DNA of 64,000 bases from Bacillota bacterium. GTDB lineage: Bacteria > Bacillota > Sulfobacillia > Sulfobacillales > Sulfobacillaceae. The notes beneath the pieces are model-generated. The model was not told where the DNA came from and searched no databases. It was given only the letters and a program-made list of their open reading frames with translations. This document shows positions 62,260-64,000 of this stretch, one piece after another. The position numbers and the translations under genes are program-made. Location of the stretch: positions 186,001 to 250,000 of the forward strand of contig JAPNUR010000002.1 in the NCBI GenBank assembly GCA_026627385.1, given 5' to 3'. Each line of letters begins with the position of its first letter. Position 1 is the first letter of the stretch.

Positions 62260-63409
62260 CCTCCATAGCTGTCGTGTCGAGCGTTTCCCAAAGCGGAAAA
62301 TGGTCAATGCCGTCCTCGGCTTCGACGGGACTGTCTAGGCAAAGCCCAAGGCTAGGATCGTCGGGCAATGGGCGATAGCGCGCGGATGGAAGTGGTCGAT
62401 CGGGATCTTGCGAGACCGCCAGGTGCGGCAATGTGAGCGGTATTGCCGCGAGGGGGCTGCCCTTGGCGAGCGGTTCGGGGCGAGACAGGCTGCGGCGAAT
62501 GTCGGCCCATATGCTGGTGGCGGTGGCTTGGCCGCCGGCCCCCGGTCCTTGGAGCCAAAAGGAACCGGCTGTGTTGGCTATGAAGATGCTGTTTTGTGCG
62601 CCCTCTAGTTGACTCCACGGGTGTTGCAATGGCAATAACAACGGCGTGACTTGTGCCTCCAAATGATGATCGGCAATGCGCCGAGCGAGGGCAACGACCC
62701 GCAAGGTGAGGCCCTGGCGGCTAAGGCGAGGCCACAAATCCGGCGACCACGGCTCAATGCCGCGTACACTTAATGCATCCACGTCGAGCCAATATCCAAA
62801 CGCTAAGTGGACCAGCAGGACCAACTTTCGCGCTGCATCGTGACCCTCGACGTCTGCTCGCGGATCGCTCTCTGCATAACCTAGGCGTTGGGCTTCATGA
62901 AGCGCTTCGTCAAAGCGACGACCGCGACTCATGGCCCAGAGAAGGTAGTTGCTCGTGCCATTCAACACCCCAGCAATTGTGTGCACCGGGGCTGTAGTCA
63001 AGTGATACCGTAGGGCGTCCAAAACCGGGATGCCGCCGCCCACGCTCGCTTCGTAACCAAGAAAGGTCCCATACCGCGCACTCAAGTCCAACAGTTCCGG
63101 GCCATGATAAGCCATGACCTCTTTGTTGGCGGTTACCACGGCTTTGTGTTGGGACAGGGCATGGGCGATCCAGGTTCGAGCAGGTTCGCGGCCGCCGGTC
63201 ACCTCGACCACCAGATCAATCGTCGGATCGTCGAGGATATCTTCAGGATGCGTGGAGAGAGGTACCTGGACGGCGCGCCGACGATCCGTGTCTCGCACGA
63301 GTGCCCGGACAATGTGAAAATGAGTGGTTCCGAATGGTCGCGCTAGATGGACCACCGCCTGCCCGACCGTGCCAAGGCCTAACAAGCCAATGCGAACAAG
63401 TTGTGCCAT
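62255..63409 (-). CDS. hom: Homoserine dehydrogenase
   Basis: Reduces aspartate semialdehyde to homoserine, toward threonine and methionine. N-terminal GLLGLGTVGQAVV binds NAD(P); VTANKEVMA, YEASVGGGIPVLDALR and the signature GVLNGTSNYLLWAM are complete, with the catalytic lysine in ARKLVLL. At 384 residues it lacks a C-terminal ACT domain, so it may not be threonine-inhibited. The tail (about 300-384) is not the usual one and might be a different, short regulatory part. ATG 63409. Confidence 0.93.
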   Translation of the reverse strand: MAQLVRIGLLGLGTVGQAVVHLARPFGTTHFHIVRALVRDTDRRRAVQVPLSTHPEDILDDPTIDLVVEVTGGREPARTWIAHALSQHKAVVTANKEVMAYHGPELLDLSARYGTFLGYEASVGGGIPVLDALRYHLTTAPVHTIAGVLNGTSNYLLWAMSRGRRFDEALHEAQRLGYAESDPRADVEGHDAARKLVLLVHLAFGYWLDVDALSVRGIEPWSPDLWPRLSRQGLTLRVVALARRIADHHLEAQVTPLLLPLQHPWSQLEGAQNSIFIANTAGSFWLQGPGAGGQATATSIWADIRRSLSRPEPLAKGSPLAAIPLTLPHLAVSQDPDRPLPSARYRPLPDDPSLGLCLDSPVEAEDGIDHFPLWETLDTTAMEE

Positions 63410-63723
63410 AGTTCAGCCTTTCTCCGTTCAGTCGTATCTCCGTTCAGCGACACCGTCTTCACGCCCGAACGCCTGCCATGTCGTGCGGTAACCGTGTTAC
63501 CCAGGATTAACGTCCAGTAGACCCCACCTTGGCATGTCAAGTGGATGTCCCCCACTACCGTTCCTATGGCGCGCATTGGAAATCGCGATCGTATTGAGGA
63601 TAGCATGGTCGTGTCGACAATACAAACCTCTCTAACATGGGTTCGCCAAATATTTCCTCTGGGGCAGCCCCGAATGCGCAGCCGATGGCGGGTGACTCAG
63701 TCGTGTTGGCGTTACAACAGCTG
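63410..63723. other. Region upstream of hom, no supported gene
   Basis: An 11-base direct repeat TCTCCGTTCAG occurs at 63421-63431 and 63437-63447, just before hom on the minus strand. A 102-codon minus frame here overlaps the next ORF and has no ribosome site. No clear promoter was found. Confidence 0.45.
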
Positions 63724-64000
63724 TCATCGTTTGGTGGGTTTGATTTTTTCATGAGGTATCGATTCCAGACGGGTGTGGAAACCTTCCGCCGCAGGTTGTC
63801 TCCGGCAGGTGACGCCTGAGACGACCACGGGGCACGCATAAATCTTTTGGCCTCCGACCACAATGGGTTCATCCGTCATGCACGGGATACTCAAATACTG
63901 TACGACGTCAAACGACGCCAGGCGCGTCAATACGTCAGTCACGGGAGGGGATGCGCGGGTGTTCAGGAACTGGCTCGCGGGAATGTGGTTTGCCGTCATG
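63724..64000 (-). CDS. Unknown protein, 5' end possibly outside the window
   Basis: 91 residues are visible from an ATG at 63999, but the ribosome site and any earlier start lie beyond the window. The sequence (TDVLTRLASFDVVQYLSIPC, VVVGGQKIYACPVVV) has no recognised family; it may be a fragment of a transposase or a small regulator. Low certainty. Confidence 0.35.
   Translation of the reverse strand, partial: MTANHIPASQFLNTRASPPVTDVLTRLASFDVVQYLSIPCMTDEPIVVGGQKIYACPVVVSGVTCRRQPAAEGFHTRLESIPHEKIKPTKR

Noticed and set aside
63564-63872. 102-codon minus frame upstream of hom
   Set aside because: It overlaps another minus frame and lacks start signals; neither is convincing, so only the one that may continue past the window edge is listed.

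Overview
The window reads as a chromosomal segment of a moderately GC-rich, endospore-forming, Gram-positive bacterium. A germination protease (gpr), a SpoVB/MurJ-type flippase, two T-box riboswitches and purine-rich Shine-Dalgarno sequences point to Firmicutes. The gene content and style suggest a Sulfobacillus-like acidophile; that placement is inference, not a database result.

Layout. 1-11.5 kb is an amino-acid block on the + strand: the 3' part of leuA, a Trp-type T-box, trpEGDCFBA with overlapping genes, then a second promoter and T-box and the common aromatic genes aroF-tyrA-aroA, ended by a strong terminator. 11.6-18.1 kb is a stress operon: an HspR/MerR-like regulator, dnaK, dnaJ with half of the usual zinc finger, clpB, and a membrane-anchored thioredoxin-like protein; grpE is absent. 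18.1-25.3 kb holds cell-envelope, spore and housekeeping genes (flippase, GT51 transglycosylase, gpr, zinc-ribbon protein, Nudix hydrolase, citrate synthase, two membrane proteins). 25.3-28.8 kb has a NiaR-like repressor divergent from pxpB-pxpC-pxpA (5-oxoprolinase), in which PxpC carries a biotinyl-like tail. 28.9-32.1 kb has a methyltransferase overlapping a convergent MFS transporter, a 36-residue membrane peptide and a lipoprotein.

32.1-40.5 kb is an accessory, decaying zone: a beta-propeller pseudogene broken by a 4-bp repeat, two coupled unknown ORFs, a coiled-coil protein built of 18-residue repeats, a small Flp/TadE-like pilin cluster, and a ruined TnpB gene. 40.5-50.3 kb is a pentose-phosphate and glycolysis operon on the - strand (tkt, tal-pgi fusion, gnd, zwf, pgl, HAD phosphatase) with a divergent ROK glucokinase. 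50.4-53.3 kb has glnA, tRNA-Leu(CAA) and an alpha/beta hydrolase. 53.9-55.1 kb is a second broken TnpB element just upstream of polA. 55.2-62.2 kb is the polA-mutM-(63-aa gene)-SBP-coaE-slt cluster, interrupted by a deletion-derivative of IscB preceded by a probable HEARO/omega RNA. A homoserine dehydrogenase gene and an unidentified fragment close the window.

How they work together: DAHP synthase, TyrA and AroA feed or drain chorismate and the trp genes turn chorismate into tryptophan; the two T-boxes appear to sense different tRNAs. The 40-50 kb genes carry glucose through phosphorylation, the oxidative pentose-phosphate branch and carbon recycling. The most unusual signal is the group of decayed RNA-guided-nuclease relatives (two TnpB, one IscB), of which the IscB locus still has an apparently complete RNA and an open reading frame lacking the nuclease core.
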